Positions 1-12,200 of a stretch of 64,000 nucleotides of DNA are shown piece after piece. Made by a program: the position numbers and the translations under genes. The notes below the pieces were generated by a model, which saw nothing but the letters and a program-made list of their open reading frames with translations, was not told where the DNA came from and ran no database searches. Numbering within the stretch: the stretch's first letter is position 1; each line of letters opens with the position of its first letter. The DNA comes from Tetrapyrgos nigripes (taxonomy: Eukaryota > Basidiomycota > Agaricomycetes > Agaricales > Campanellaceae): contig JAACJM010000046.1 of the NCBI GenBank assembly GCA_013368315.1, forward strand, positions 62,001-126,000, in the 5' to 3' direction.

Positions 1-155
1 GACTCATCTTGACATGCTAACTTGTAGATCCCAGGTGACCTGCTGTGTTTGCCTGTAGGTGGTAGTGGCCTAAGATATTGTTCTCCAGTGCATTTGGCAT
101 GTCTTGCATAGCATAGCCACATTGAGAATGTTACAGCTAATGTGGAGCACAATGA

Positions 156-450
156 CTATAGAAAGACGAAGACCTGAACAGACATAACTGTGTTTGGGTT
201 GGTGAGCCAACTATTCAGGATGAATACCCTTTGAGCAGGCACTGGAGGCCCCCTGGGTAGAGCATAAGTGAGCTGGAAGCCTGGTGCTGCAGAGAGTACA
301 AATGGGAGCCAAACTCCACCATCCAAATAGATCTCGATATAGCTGTAACCCACCCAGGCATTGGAAGACCAAGCGAAGTTGAGATTCCAAGGAACACCAG
401 GAACTGCACCAAGTTGAATGTCATTCTGAACCTGACCAGGTCATAAGAAA
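156..450 (-). other. Possible coding relic, unidentified
   Basis: An open minus-strand stretch of about 90 codons runs from near 450 to 156 and reads as ordinary hydrophobic/aromatic protein sequence (for example GYSYIEIYLDGG and PGFQLTYALPRG). I see no start with good context, no splice partners and no family I recognise. A second minus-strand frame overlaps it (215-532) and is probably its shadow. It could be an exon of a host gene truncated by the window edge, or another decayed element. Confidence 0.2.
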
Positions 451-955
451 GCTGATGAGCCTGTAAAAATGTAGTGGGCCATTTGGATGATGAGTTGAAG
501 GTGAAATAGTAACAGTGATAAACTGGATTCATATTACCACTAATACTAATGTTTGTGAATCAAGACAAACCAGAGCAAACAAATCCTGGTTTGGTTGAAA
601 CCATGAACTGTCAGAGTGCCACAATCCAGAGGCTTGGGCCACAGAGAAGAGTTAACAAGGTTCCATCAGCCAACAACGCTCCATCTGCCAACAGCCCCTA
701 TCATATATGTTGACCTCTAGTTAATCAATGACGACTAGCTTCACATCCAGTGAATAAGTGTTGCTCCTGCCGATGAAGACCTCCTGGTAATGAACAGACA
801 TGTTATTGAGATAGCTTCAGCCAACCAAAATTATTGGCCTGCAAGAGATAGTCAAGGTCAATCTGTACCTGTCAATGGATGCATCCTATCTTCATGTGCA
901 CTCACTCAACCCCAGTGAAAAATCCATATGGTGAAACTGAGCTGGATCTGGTCTA
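451..955. other. Anonymous flank of TEK-1
   Basis: No convincing coding stretch, RNA gene or repeat was seen. This is the sequence into which the left end of the KDZ element at 963 is joined; it has no counterpart to the left of the second copy at 37499. Confidence 0.4.
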
Positions 956-962
956 AAGGATT
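956..962. repeat. Left target-site direct repeat of TEK-1 (AAGGATT)
   Basis: AAGGATT lies immediately before the left element end and recurs at 13861-13867 immediately after the right end. One further base to the left differs (A versus G), so the original duplication may have been 8 bp. Confidence 0.6.
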
Positions 963-1045
963 GAGGCGATGTAGCCCCGATATATAAATACTCCTGGTAA
1001 CCCCTCACCCCGATAGTACAATACGGGAGGGATATAGCCAGGGCA
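963..1045 (+). repeat. TEK-1 left terminal inverted repeat
   Basis: The strongest block, CGATAGTACAATACGGG at 1011-1027, is matched in inverse orientation at 13796-13812. Alignment extends with mismatches outward to the element ends and inward through GGGATATAGCCAGGG, roughly 70% identical over about 80 bp by eye. Confidence 0.7.
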
Positions 1046-1924
1046 TACCCAGGCTAGTTTTGGCCCTAATCAGGCAGCGGTATATGAATATGGTCACATA
1101 TGGCCACGGCAGGGCATCGGCATTAGGTGGCATCGTTGGCATACGGTGGCATGGCGCTGTTTTCCGGGCTACATCAGGCTACATCCCATCCCTCGCTTAA
1201 CTCCTTTGCATCGGTTGAGCAGATCTCGCTTACGGTAATTGAATAAATACAATGATTCAAGCATATGTAGTAGACTAAGGTAGACTATCGTCACGGAGCT
1301 ACCCTGCTTACATCCGTAGGCACATATCTAATATGATTATCGCATGGGGACTTGACCATAGCTTTGATTCCATTGACCCGTATCTCAATATGGTACTTGC
1401 ATTGAGGTCATCCCTAGGACATGTAGGGTTGCTCGTTACAGTTGTCCAGCAATTAGCATCATAAATTGCCGCTCTGTGCCCACACGTCTAAGCATGGGAC
1501 TTATAAAAGACTTTCCGGAACAGTATCGGCTATACATTGAACTTACAATGATTCTGAAAACTCTCACAGGTATGTACGATGTCCCATTACAATACTAGTA
1601 TCACTGTCTTGTTCATTTCGTTTTTGCGCTCACTTTTTATGCCAGGTTTTTGAGACTTGTCAAATTTGTGAAATTTTACCATCCAATATTTCAATACAGC
1701 CATCTTCATCAGGACTTCTCAACACAAGTCAACGTCTCATTGAGTTCGTACTATGGGCCCATATATATATATCAGTTGGCAGTAATAACATTATATAAAA
1801 GTCCACAACATGTACATAAAGTCTTCCATACAAAATAAACGACAAACAACTAAATAAACGACGAACAAAACCCACAACAGCAAGAATGACCAAGAATGAC
1901 GAGCTTCAGGATGACCGCCCACAA
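963..1924. other. TEK-1 left subterminal non-coding region
   Basis: No gene. Palindrome-like motifs occur near 975-994, 1009-1027, 1078-1096, 1377-1394, 1682-1700 and 1756-1780. The region aligns with 37499-38745 of the second copy, which additionally carries a 98-bp tandem duplication and a small fold-back insertion. Confidence 0.6.
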
Positions 1925-4900
1925 TCACCTCCCTTTGGGCTTGAAAGTGCCTCTCCCACCCGATTTCTTCCCTTTCTTGCCCCTCTTCTTACTCTCTTCT
2001 TCTTCCTTCTCCTTCAGCTCAGCCGCCCGACGACGAGTCATCCTTTGACTTGACCCACTTTCCTCCATCTCAGCAGCCTTGCGTTTCGATCTCGGTGGGT
2101 TCTTGAACTTGGCATGCTTGTAGACATGTTCGAGGGTTTCCTTGGCGTCGATCACGAGGTCGGCCCATCCAGCAAGGGCAAAGGTCTTGTCCGCATTGCG
2201 CTTATTGAAGTTTTCCTCCTCCGGATCTCCAAGAATCATGGTGAGGCAGAGCATCAAACCCACCATGAACCTGAACACGCCATTCTTGCCCGACGTTGAG
2301 TCCAGCGGAGCAAAGTCCGTCTCACCCTTCTCGAACGTTGCAAAGTCTTCCCACCATGTCCGCAAGCCCTTCACCTCGTCCTCAATGCAACGTCTACCAG
2401 GCTCAACAATAGCCCAATATGGGCGACCAGCGTTTTCCCACTCCCGAATCCCCGGCCATTCCATCTGTGACATGATGACTCCATTGTTCTCGTGGTACCG
2501 GTAGGCATGCTCTATCTGGAGATAGATGTCAATCAGTTCCTCGAAATGAGTGATCCACTCATCATCCTCCTTAGGCACAGCATCCAGGTAACGGCCCCAT
2601 TCCCCGAGGGCAAGACGTAAGCCAGGCCAGAACTCACTCTCTCTGGGATGGTGCCAGCAAATAGCCTCCCTGGAGATGGTATATGGCTCCTCCGTGACTA
2701 CTGAGGTGTGAGAACCGGATTGGATAGGGGAAGTGGAGTTGGAATGGGACGTGGCAGTGACGTTGGGGGAGGTAGTGACGTCGATGTTGGCAGTAGTAGT
2801 GGTAGTGACATCAAAGTAGAACGGAAGTTCTATAGACGGCGGCCGCGGACTTGTGTGTAGGAATGGTGAGTACCGAAGGTCAGGAGGTGGAGTCGTAGCC
2901 AAGAAAGGTTCTCCACGGTCATACGGGGCAAATATTCGCCCAGAGAAAGGCATGCTGCCTGGACGAGTGGGGGAAGGAAAGAAGGAAATTGGTGTGGTTG
3001 CTGCAGGAGTCTGAGGTGGAGTGTTTGGGTGAGGAGTCTCTGGGAGAGGTGGAGGCGTGTTTGGTAGAGGAGGCGTGTCTAGGCGAGGAGGAGTGCGCGC
3101 CTTCGTTGATTTTTTTCCAGATCTCTTCCTTGGAGGCAACTGAGACTCTGATTCCTCTACCTCTGATTCCTCTACCTCTGATTCCTCTACCTCCGACTCC
3201 TCTGCCTCGCTTTGGACCAGCTTCCTTTTCCTTGAGGTGGATTTCTTCGAGGGGGATTTCTGGGACGCAGACTTCTTCGAGGCGGATTTCCTGGACGGTC
3301 TCGGAGAGGGCTCTGACTCTGATTCCTTGGCCTCACTTTCTACCACCCTCCTTTTCTTCGAGGCAGACTTCTTCGAGGCGGTCTTCGAGGCGTTCTTCGA
3401 AGCATTCTTGGACGATTTCTTCTTGGGAGGTGGCTCTGACTCCGACTCTTCAGCCTTACTCTCTACCACCCGACGGGACTTCCTCTTGGTCCGTTTTTGG
3501 GTACGGGAAGGAGTCGAAGGAGCAGGTTCATTGGCGAAAGTGGACGATGGCCAGACATGAGCATCACCTTGACCAGTCCTAGCTGCACGATCACTTGAAC
3601 CTGGGTCCCATATGTCAATATGGGTATGTATTAAATGACGGTATTCAAATACTCACTGAATACAGTCTTGGTGAACCTGATCAAGGAATCACCTGTAGCC
3701 TTGAATGCGCGTTCGTCGAATTGATGCCAGTCCAATCCCATCCCGTTGTTTCCATTAACATTCCTTCATGACAATGGTCAGAATCAGAATGTTACTAACA
3801 CTCAAACAGGAAACTTACCAGCACACATCTAGGATTCGGCCCAACCAGCGCTGTAACTATGACCATGCCCAGCTCATCTGCAACTGCTGCATTGAAACGC
3901 GCAATAACTGGCCCCCACTTCTCTAGAGCACTGTCAAAGGCAACACTGTAAGCTTTTGGATAAGTAAGAGAACAATTAATACTTACTTTGCGTATCCCAG
4001 TGGAGTACCTTTGCCCGCCTTGGCTTTCTCCTTCTCTTCCTCCCAAACGGCAATCCTCTCCACCAGATCCGTATCAGCCAACTCCTTGATTTCGGCCTTG
4101 AACTCATCTGATTGGGTCGCCAAAATGCGTTTGGCCACACTAAACTGAATCTGCAGGTCACAAGGCTCCTTCAAGTTCTCTGCTGCCTCTGAGCCCTCTC
4201 CTACCGCCTCAACAAGCTCGTTGTACTCCTTCCAGGCTTCGGCAATTTCCTTGTCAGCGTCTTTCTTCACCATGGAATGGTAGTAGTGCTTCATAAACGT
4301 CTGAGCGTCAAGAGAACGATGCGGTTTGGGCTGAATCGTTGCGGTTTCCTTGATGAGCCCGCGTATGACTGTATCAGACTGTGCACTTCGCACAGTACGA
4401 CTAGCCTTTCGTAAGTATTCGCCGATTTTGCTCTGGCAGAGTCAATCAGCATATCAACCCATAGCAGCAGCAAACGAGTACTCACGTTACGAAGCATCTT
4501 CCAAACCTCTCGCTTCTTGTTCAGACCCTCAGGTGACAGCTTAGTCCAACCTAGCACCTCATACACCTTGTCAACATCTACCGGCTCCAGATCCAGCGCA
4601 TCGAACTCGTCTTCAGCAGCCTTCTTCTTGCTCTTTTTCTTCTTGGCCTTGCCTTTGGATGGGGAACTAGTGTTGGTGGGGGTCGTTGTGGTTTTTTTGG
4701 AGGGTGCCTCGGCCGGCATAGGAGTCGATGATGACGGGGTTGTTGTTGGGTTTGCTGCTGTGACTGCGGTTTTTTTGGATGGAATGGTGCTCGGGGTGGA
4801 TGACGTGGGTCCTTCGGCTGGCATAGAAGTCGATGAAGACGGGGTTGTTGTTGGATTTGTCGCTGTGGCTGTCGGTGTGGTAGTAGGCGGTGCAGATCCC

Positions 4901-5763
4901 GTATCAGCAGTACCGGTATTGATATACGGGACTCCCAATCTATCCAGGTCAGCCTGCAACTCCTTGTTCAGCCTCTCCAGCGCTGCCGAGACTGTCTCCA
5001 GGAGGTCAGAGCTATCATCCATGCTCTCCTGGTCATTGGCAGATCCTGCATGTCCCATCCAGTCTGAGGCGACATAGTCATCACCCCAGAGGTTTTGCAG
5101 GGCCGCCTCGACCTCAGGTAGGCTCGTGTGACCCGGGATACCATCAATCTGATCTTGAAGAATGAGCCACGAGCAAGTCTCTGCGGCTAACAGCAGAAGC
5201 GGTTCCCAATTGGTAGTTGAGGAAACCTCCTGCAGCGCTGCTCGGGCCTCAGAGAGTGGGTATTGATCTTGCACGTCAGCCAGCCTGGTCAGGATGGATG
5301 AAGGGATGGAATTGGAAGTGGGATTGTCTTCAGGCGGCGTGGATCCAGGGGCTTGTGAGCTGGATTGAGAGGGTGCTGATGTTTCAATACGAGGCTGCTG
5401 AGGATGAGTGGTAGAGTTGAGTGGTTCGGATTGGGATGAGGAGGAGTTTGCGGCTGCAGGGGTTGTCGTCGTAGGGTTCCCTGCATAGTGAGCTGACGCG
5501 TTGGTATCCGGGTCTGTCAAGGCCCAAAATTAGTTACAATTAGCTAGTGAGAAGTATAAAAACATACCGAAAGTTTCCCCAAATTTCAACAAGTATTTCC
5601 CAGTGATCCAGTCGAGGAACTTCCCCTTGGCTACCTGCCCTACGCACTTCTCGAAAAACTTGTAGTACTCGTCCAGCCAAGCCTTTCGAGCGCCATCTGG
5701 ATCGTCGTACCAAGGTCGCTGACCTGGTTTTTGTTTGTCTTGAGGTGCTTTGGCTTTGACCAT
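1925..5763 (-). CDS. Gene A of TEK-1: large acidic/basic Ser-Pro-rich protein, function unknown (frameshifted)
   Basis: Six-exon model: 5763-5568, 5513-4486, 4432-3987, 3945-3819, 3763-3657, 3600-1925, all with GT-AG introns of 41-56 bp. Order in the protein: a short N-terminal module (start chosen at the Met followed by VKAKAPQDK), a Thr/Ser/Pro-rich linker with a Lys-rich patch, a charged helical segment (exon 3), a compact conserved block (exons 4-5), then long repeats of SKKSASKK/EESEVEESEVE type and a C-terminal globular domain with many Trp (REAICWHHP, GEWGRYLDAV, TWWEDFATFEKGETDF) and a basic tail. The low-complexity basic/acidic repeats suggest a nuclear or chromatin-associated protein, which is inference. 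The exon sum (3580 bp) is not a multiple of three: relative to the second copy, 17 bp are missing near 3831, shifting the frame between exons 4 and 5. I recognise no named domain. Confidence 0.7.
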
Positions 5764-5952
5764 GATGAGAGTGAAGCGTAGGCACACTGTAGAGGTCGTA
5801 AAGACAAATGTCTCAGATTTCTGACGCGACGCGCCGACGGAAACAAAAGTGACATAATCAATTCATTTGTGGTCACATGACTGTGACACGTCCAAAATGA
5901 GCTGTACGCGTCAGGAACAATTGTTCAGTTCCATTCAAATCCGAAAGACATA
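5764..5952. other. Gap between genes A and B of TEK-1
   Basis: Spacer of about 190 bp between the 3' end of gene B and the 5' end of gene A, both on the minus strand, so it should hold the gene A promoter. It contains GACGCGACGCGCC (5822-5834), similar to ACGCGT-type cell-cycle boxes, but that is only a resemblance. Confidence 0.3.
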
Positions 5953-7150
5953 CTAATACAAAATAGATACTACTGATAAGTAAATTAGATCTATGATGAT
6001 TTGGTCAATATAGTCCCATTCGTCTTGAATTTGCCACCTGTATGTATTGCTCTCTCTCAAACGGTTCCGGAAATGCTCTCGAAGCGGGGGATGAGTCTCA
6101 TTGTTTCGGTACGATGTGAGCGTTTTCACGGTGGTCTCAGCGGCAACGAGTTCATCATGCTTGGCCTTAGCGACTGGCCAGAAATGCTCTCGCTTTTCCT
6201 CCAATTCAGAACCACAAAACGTTGGATATGGTAGCTCCTCATCAGCGCACTGAGCCCCTAAAAGGGGAAAACTGTTCAGTTCACATTTGAAAATGATAGG
6301 GTTGTAAGTACTCACGTTGTTCGGCACACCAGTCAGCTAGATCCAAACCTTCAGGGAAGGGAGCAGGCACATGAGCATATGGTCCCCAAGATATCATGCC
6401 TCGGTAGTCATCCCTGAAGGTAAATGCATCACCAAAAGCACACGCATGGTGAGGTTCTAGCCCTCCTGCCCATGAAGGTGGTGAGCACGGGGATGGATCA
6501 TCACCGTCTCGTTCTCTGGTGCCCAGGAATGCAAATATATCCCCTACCCATACTCGAGCTGCATTCTGCCCACGAGGAAACTGAGGAAGCTCGAACATTT
6601 CGGTTGCTCGGATCGTGCTATAATTCAATATGGTTTGGCATGTTTCATGGGGCAATCAAATGATGGATACTTACAACGGCGCCGGCTCTCCCTCTGGGAT
6701 TTCACGAAGGGTCCAGAAATCAGGTCTCCTGACTGAGACCCTCCACCCATTTTCCACTACTTCACCACCAGTCCAAGGCTGCCACCCATTGGGAGAAATT
6801 GCACGGGAATATTCTCGAAGATCGCTGGCAACGCGCTCAAGGTCAGGAAGTGAATCCGTTTCCGCATGTAAATCTGTAATAGAAGAGAGAATAACTTAGG
6901 ATATGTAGAATAGAATTAAAGATTTTCAAACTTTACCAGTTGTGTTTGTGTCTTGCCTTGGATCTTGGCATTCCGCATGTTGCCTAGCACTTCTAATAGC
7001 GTTAGATAGATCAAGACCCATGAAGGTAGCGAAGAAAGGAATTTGCACAGCCTCACTCAATGTCGGATTTTCGGACCGGACTAGAGCAAAGCTCGAAAGA
7101 AAGGTTGAGCTATATCCATTGCTTTGACTGGAATATTCGTTAGATTTCAT
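5953..7150 (-). CDS. Gene B of TEK-1: unknown protein of about 339 aa
   Basis: Four exons: 7150-6937, 6873-6675, 6617-6316, 6257-5953. All junctions are GT-AG and keep frame (1020 bp, 339 aa plus stop). The start is uncertain: Met codons at 7237 and 7183 are also in frame; 7150 was preferred because it leaves about 130 bp to the divergent gene C. The protein has a central Trp/Pro/Gly-rich part (NGWQPWTGGE, WVGDIFAFLG, GMISWGPYAHVPAPFPEG) and a C-terminal charged helical part ending in an Ile/Leu-rich tail. No signal peptide or membrane helix is obvious and I recognise no family. Intact frame in an otherwise decaying element is notable. The intron near 6618-6674 contains one of the element's palindrome-like motifs. 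Confidence 0.6.
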
Positions 7151-7278
7151 GATAGAGCTCCTCCAAAAAGAGTCTACTTCCATTATCAACCAAAAATGAC
7201 CGGAAATTTGGGAGGATGAAAAAGTCAAGCGAACCAAAATATTTCAAGCTTGGTTTATGCTTTTGCATAAGGACTATC
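7151..7278. promoter_or_regulatory. Divergent intergenic region between genes B and C
   Basis: Gene B starts leftward at about 7150 and gene C rightward at 7279, so this 130-bp interval must hold both 5' regions. No canonical TATA box or known operator is evident. Assignment rests only on gene orientation. Confidence 0.35.
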
Positions 7279-9143
7279 ATGCCTCGTCCCAAGTTATACC
7301 ACACCAAGCTTGAGCAACAGCAAGCAAACCGCAACAAGAGTCTTAAACATTACCACAAGTGGGATTTCCTATGCTCTGCTCTCTATTGCCTTCAACGCCT
7401 TCAACAGGAACCGGGATACCATCAATACAAGCCGTTGCAAGGCCTATGAGGCAGAACAAACAGCTGCGCAACTGCAAAGGTATATTTCATATTCTTCTAT
7501 TGCTATCTAATCCTAATCTACCCTTTAACTTAACTATAGAGAAGAAGCTCGGCAGGATAGACGTGCTAAGATTGAACTGAGGCAGAGGCAGCAGGCTCAG
7601 AAGCATAATGAAGCCATGAGCCCGTGTGTCATACCTGTTAATACTCTTTCAATAACTTACGCTTCTCCTTTCAGAAACAGAACACAGCTACTGTCTCAGC
7701 TGGAGGAATATTATACCTGCAGACTCCAGCAGATGAGAAAGCCGCCGTCAATGTGGTTCGATACAATATACCACAAGTATGTATCGGAAACCACAGCAAC
7801 GGGTGTCCCGAGTGGAAAGCTGGACAGAGTTATCCTCAGATTGGGTGTGACAGTTGCGCGGATTGATAGATTGGAAGGAAAAATCTATCAGGAGGGTGGC
7901 ATATCACCAGAGTTCAAGAAGGCAGAAGTCATGGCTCGGACCATGAGGTCATACTTACAATGGGCAGAAGAGATGCAGTGTGCGGCAATGGAGGGCCTCA
8001 CTAAGTTACAAAAGCTTTACATGCAAAAACGTCTCCAGTTTCAGCTCGGTGCTAAGTAAGTACATAGCTAATTAAGTACTTAATAGATCTGTAATATAGG
8101 TCCCATATTTAAATACGGCTTCTAATACGGCTACTAATATTTCAATACATTGTGAAGTTGCGTTACATAACTGCGTCGTCTTCATGCCTACTCACCATCG
8201 TTTGACTTTGTATCCTGGAGATAGTAAGTCTTTGGGCTCTCTAGCGTGTTTCAATTGTTCTGACTACTTTTACTGGAGCTATCCTTCTCACAGTTGAAGC
8301 TGAGGCGCGCCCTTCTCAGCCGGAGACTTCTCGTGTCTCCTCACAGGCTGGCCAGGGTACACAGTCTCATCCGGTCCATGGCTTTGCATCGTCTTTACTG
8401 GCTGCAATACCAAGACCTTCTTCTGTCCCTCCCCAGAGTTCCTTGCCAAGTTCTATGCCAGATCCGCCTCCCTATACCTCAACATCTGTCAGTTCCACTC
8501 GAGGTGAAGTCACAGTCTTTTATGGCTTCAACCGGTGCCCAAGCCCTCAAGAACTACTGGAAAAGTGGCCACTTGGGCAACGAGATGCTGGTTATGTGGT
8601 CTCCCGAGGTACAAGACTAGGATTTTTTGCTCATTGGTGCGTATCCAACTTTTTTTTGGCGGCATTATTTTGCTCATCATTCGGTAGGTCCATTGTGGTG
8701 GCCCTGACTAACGGTGTCTCCGGCCACTACCAAAAAAAATTCGAACACTTTGACGAAGCCCTACAAGAATATTCCCAAGTGCATGCCGGTATGTACATGT
8801 CCTATCACTCTTTTCAAATCCCTGTTCTCAAGTGCTCGCAGGTACTTCACTTGCCTATCCGTCTCCTGAGATTCTTTCCCGTCCCAGTGCCCTGACCCGT
8901 CCCAACCGGCTCTTCTCTTACGCTGATCCCCAACTTCAAAATCGAGATCTCGAATTCGAGATTGATACCCATCAAAACATACGGGTGTATGCCGGTCCGC
9001 GAGATGCTCCTTCCACGGTCAATCGGGTGGCAGTTCAAGCCACCCAGGAGGATGGCCATAGCCGAGACCATCTTGGGACTGGAGCATTGCGACGTCAGGA
9101 GCCTATTGACATTTCAGATGTGGAGTCGGAGGATGAAGACTAG
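7279..9143 (+). CDS. Gene C of TEK-1: basic N-terminus plus viroplasmin/RNase H1-hybrid-binding-like domain
   Basis: Begins MPRPKLYHTKLEQQQANRNK, a basic opening I associate with agaricomycete transposon-linked proteins. Proposed exons: 7279-7358, 7408-7479, 7540-8055, a short exon ending at 8223, 8294-8636, 8688-8788, 8842-9143; the 5' edge of the fourth exon (about 8154) does not join in perfect phase and is uncertain. Residues after the basic start are Arg/Gln-rich coiled-coil-like, followed by a helical segment. A Ser/Pro linker (DPPPYTSTS) leads into VFYGFNRCPS ... GFFAHW ... VSGHYQKKFEHFDEALQEY, the spacing of the RNase H1 hybrid-binding/viroplasmin-like fold (aromatic-G, GxxxxW, F..F...EA...Y). 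The acidic C-terminus ends DISDVESEDED. It may bind RNA:DNA hybrids or nucleic acid during transposition; that is inference. Confidence 0.55.
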
Positions 9144-9248
9144 ATAGAGTGTATGACAGTTGTAATATGTATATTCTGACCCCAAATATAAATATGGGGT
9201 GGCAGATTCTGTCATTCTATTTCCAAACACTTCTATTGATCACTCTGA
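9144..9248. promoter_or_regulatory. Intergenic region upstream of the KDZ transposase with palindrome
   Basis: The 105-bp spacer between gene C and the transposase start at 9249 holds the near-perfect palindrome CCCCAAATATAAATATGGGG (about 9180-9199), one of the family of motifs dispersed in the element. Its position makes a binding site for an element-encoded protein plausible but unproven. Confidence 0.35.
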
Positions 9249-12200
9249 ATGGGAAACAAGCGGAAACAGCCTGCCTTCTTTCGCCCTGGTGCTGCCAAAC
9301 AGCACAAATTTGCGCTCTCTGGTGATGGTCGCCGCTTCCACATCTCCACTGAAGATATTACTGCTGAGCGCCTCTACTCTTCAGAGGCCTCTTCACAGGG
9401 GGACGATGACGACTCTCATTCAGATACTGATGGTGAGGGTTTTGATGGTGGAACCGAAGACTTCGGGTACGGGTACGATGATGGTGATGACAACTATATT
9501 GGATGGGATCAGGATGATTCAGTGCTTTCAGATTCTCAGCTGCAGAACCTTAGTTTGGTGGAGCCACTTGACTCAGGTTACATACAGATTTCCCAAAAAC
9601 CGAGGTTATATTCGGTGAGTTGATTTTAACCTGGTTGAAAGAATCTAAATAAAAGGTCTTAGAATAATCCAACCCGAGCGTGGCTTGATCACAGACAAGA
9701 ATATTTGGATGTTTTCCTATGGTTGGAGGGTCGGCGGGGATTGGGTGTCAGATGCACTGGATGCAGGCAGCCGGGAATATACCGATGTGTAGAAGAGGAG
9801 TGTTTCCGAGCTGGAATGTTCTGTGAGAAATGTGTGGTGCATAGTCACAAGCGGCTGCCACTGCATTGGATTGAGGTAAGTTCCATGTGTACCTGATATC
9901 CTTACATCAGAAAACTTATTGCCCCAAGAAATGGGATAATGATCAACAGATCTTTGAGCTGAGCTCTCTGAAATCACTGGGCTTGCGTACTCAGCTCGGC
10001 CACAGTCCAGTGGGCAGTCACTCTCATTGCATTAATCCAAAGAGAGCAAATGAAGATGAGTTTACAGTGGTGCACGTTAATGGCATTCACACTGTGGCTG
10101 TAGACTTTTGTGGATGCCCGAATGCAGTTATTGCAGTCCATGTGGTACCCTGGAACCCCTAGCAACCCACAATCAGCAGCCAGTTTCAGAACCTCAACTG
10201 CTTGGGGAAGTTGCCAGTGTATGACTATTACAAGTCCTTAGAGATCATGACGCAGAATCGGCAGCGGGTAGTGCCAAAGGTATGTGCTTACTGTTTTCTA
10301 TCCATTTTCGAGAGGAGTTTGACACTCTGAGTCCTCAGGACCGATACCGCATGCTCCTGAGAATTGTTTTCCAGTGGCGAAATCTGAAAATGCTTAAGCG
10401 AGCCGGACGCTGTCATTCGGTCATGGGAATTGAGGGCACTCCTCGGGGGGAATGTGCTTTAGAGTGTCCGGCATGCCCCCATCCGGGGAAAAATCTCATA
10501 GAGAACTGGAGAGAGGCAGGACCAGAGTCTTCGTGAGTCCCGAACCATTGTCCGGTATTTCAACATTGGTCCGGCACCCAGCCGGTATTCTAATACAGGT
10601 CTATTAATTTTAGGTTTCTATACACGTTATTCCTCGCAATAGATGCCAACTTCCGCCTCAGAAATAGGATTGTGTCCAATGAGCATCGTAGTCCAATCCT
10701 TGGAGATGGCTTTGCCTATATTGTTCCAAGTAGTCCGTACAAAGAGCATATACAAAAATACGTTGACCAGGAAGATGTGAGTACATATATGTTTTATGGT
10801 TCTGGATAAAGGCAGATACTGACTATCATCTCAGATGAGTAGCTGCTCAGGATTTCAGGCAATGTTCCTAGCAAATCTGCGGAACGTTCGAGGCCTTCGT
10901 GTGAGTGGTATGGCTGGCATATGCTGTGCTCGACACCGTGTCTGGCGCCCCTCTGGATTAGGTGACTTGCAGAAGGGTGAACGGTGCGCATCTACCATGT
11001 TTCAATGTGGCATTTTAGTCTAATTCACCTTTCATCAGTTACTGTAATGTTGATTTCGTATTTGCGTGCACCATTCAGGACGAAGAATACCTATCAATTG
11101 TCATTTCCTACGACATTTCTTGCCAATGGAGCTGAACATTTTGGAAGCGCATGGAAGCAATTAATCCGAATATCAAATTCAAGTTTACAGAGAATGGAGT
11201 GCGGTTCCTGGTTCCCAAGTTTCATCTCCATGCCCATCAACCAGAATGCCACACTGCGTTCAACTTTGATTATGCCCCCGGCTGTGGGCAGACTCACGGA
11301 GAGGTGATTGAGGAGGGCTGGGCACAGTCTAACAAGGCTGCGGCGCAGACCAAAGAGATGGGCCCGGGAACTCGCGCTCAAACATTGGATGATATATTTG
11401 GATTTCACAACTTCCGGAACATTTCCAATCTGGGTAAGTAGGTACTTTGAATTCAGAACATTGGCCTGACGTTGCGACATAGATGGAGTTCTTGCCAAGC
11501 GCCTTGTCATTGCGCTAAAGGAATATGATATTCATTTTCGAGACTTTTCTCAGTTTGATAAAGGTCTTGAACGGAATGTCGGACGTCCGGAGTTGGAAAA
11601 GTGGAAGCGAAAGATCTTGAAATGGGAGGAAAGCCATCAAGCTGAGTGCCCTTATGAAGAGGACAGCAAAGTGGCTGAGAAGGATTTATTCAAACGGACA
11701 CAAATTGAAATGGCAGAAGAGGAGAATGAAATGAACAGGTTCAGCCGGAAATATGCTACTAGTCCTTCAGTCTTTCTGTCGCTGGGTATAGAGATACAGG
11801 AGCTACAGTGAGTACCCATATTTATATATCGGCTGGCACTCAAATCCTTCAGACGGACTATAGATTTGTTTATTATCACAAACAAGTACCTAACACCTAC
11901 ACAACAACTCGAGCTACAGAAGAAGCGTCTAAATCTTCTGAAGCGCATCACACACTTCAGGACGTTGCAGCAACTGCTAATGCCAGGACTGTCAGATGTC
12001 CTATCACCCCAAGATTTCGAGCGAATCAAGGACCCTGACAGCTCGCATCCTGAAAAAATCCCATTGTTTCTGCCATCAAGTTGTGGGACCCCTTCGGCTA
12101 GAACGCGAGCATGTATAGGCGATCTTCCAGAGTTAGAAGCGAGGCTGAGGATGAGTGAGGCAACAGAGGCTTTGGAAGGGGTCAGGGATGGACTACGTGC

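Noticed and set aside
2989..3582. 197-codon plus-strand ORF and other plus-strand frames over 2114-3560 and 4517-5077
   Set aside because: Antisense shadows of gene A's repetitive exons.
8443..8895. Endogenous plant-virus (caulimovirus) sequence because of the viroplasmin-like domain
   Set aside because: The domain is shared with cellular RNase H1 proteins, no other viral gene is present, and it sits in a KDZ element with fungal introns.
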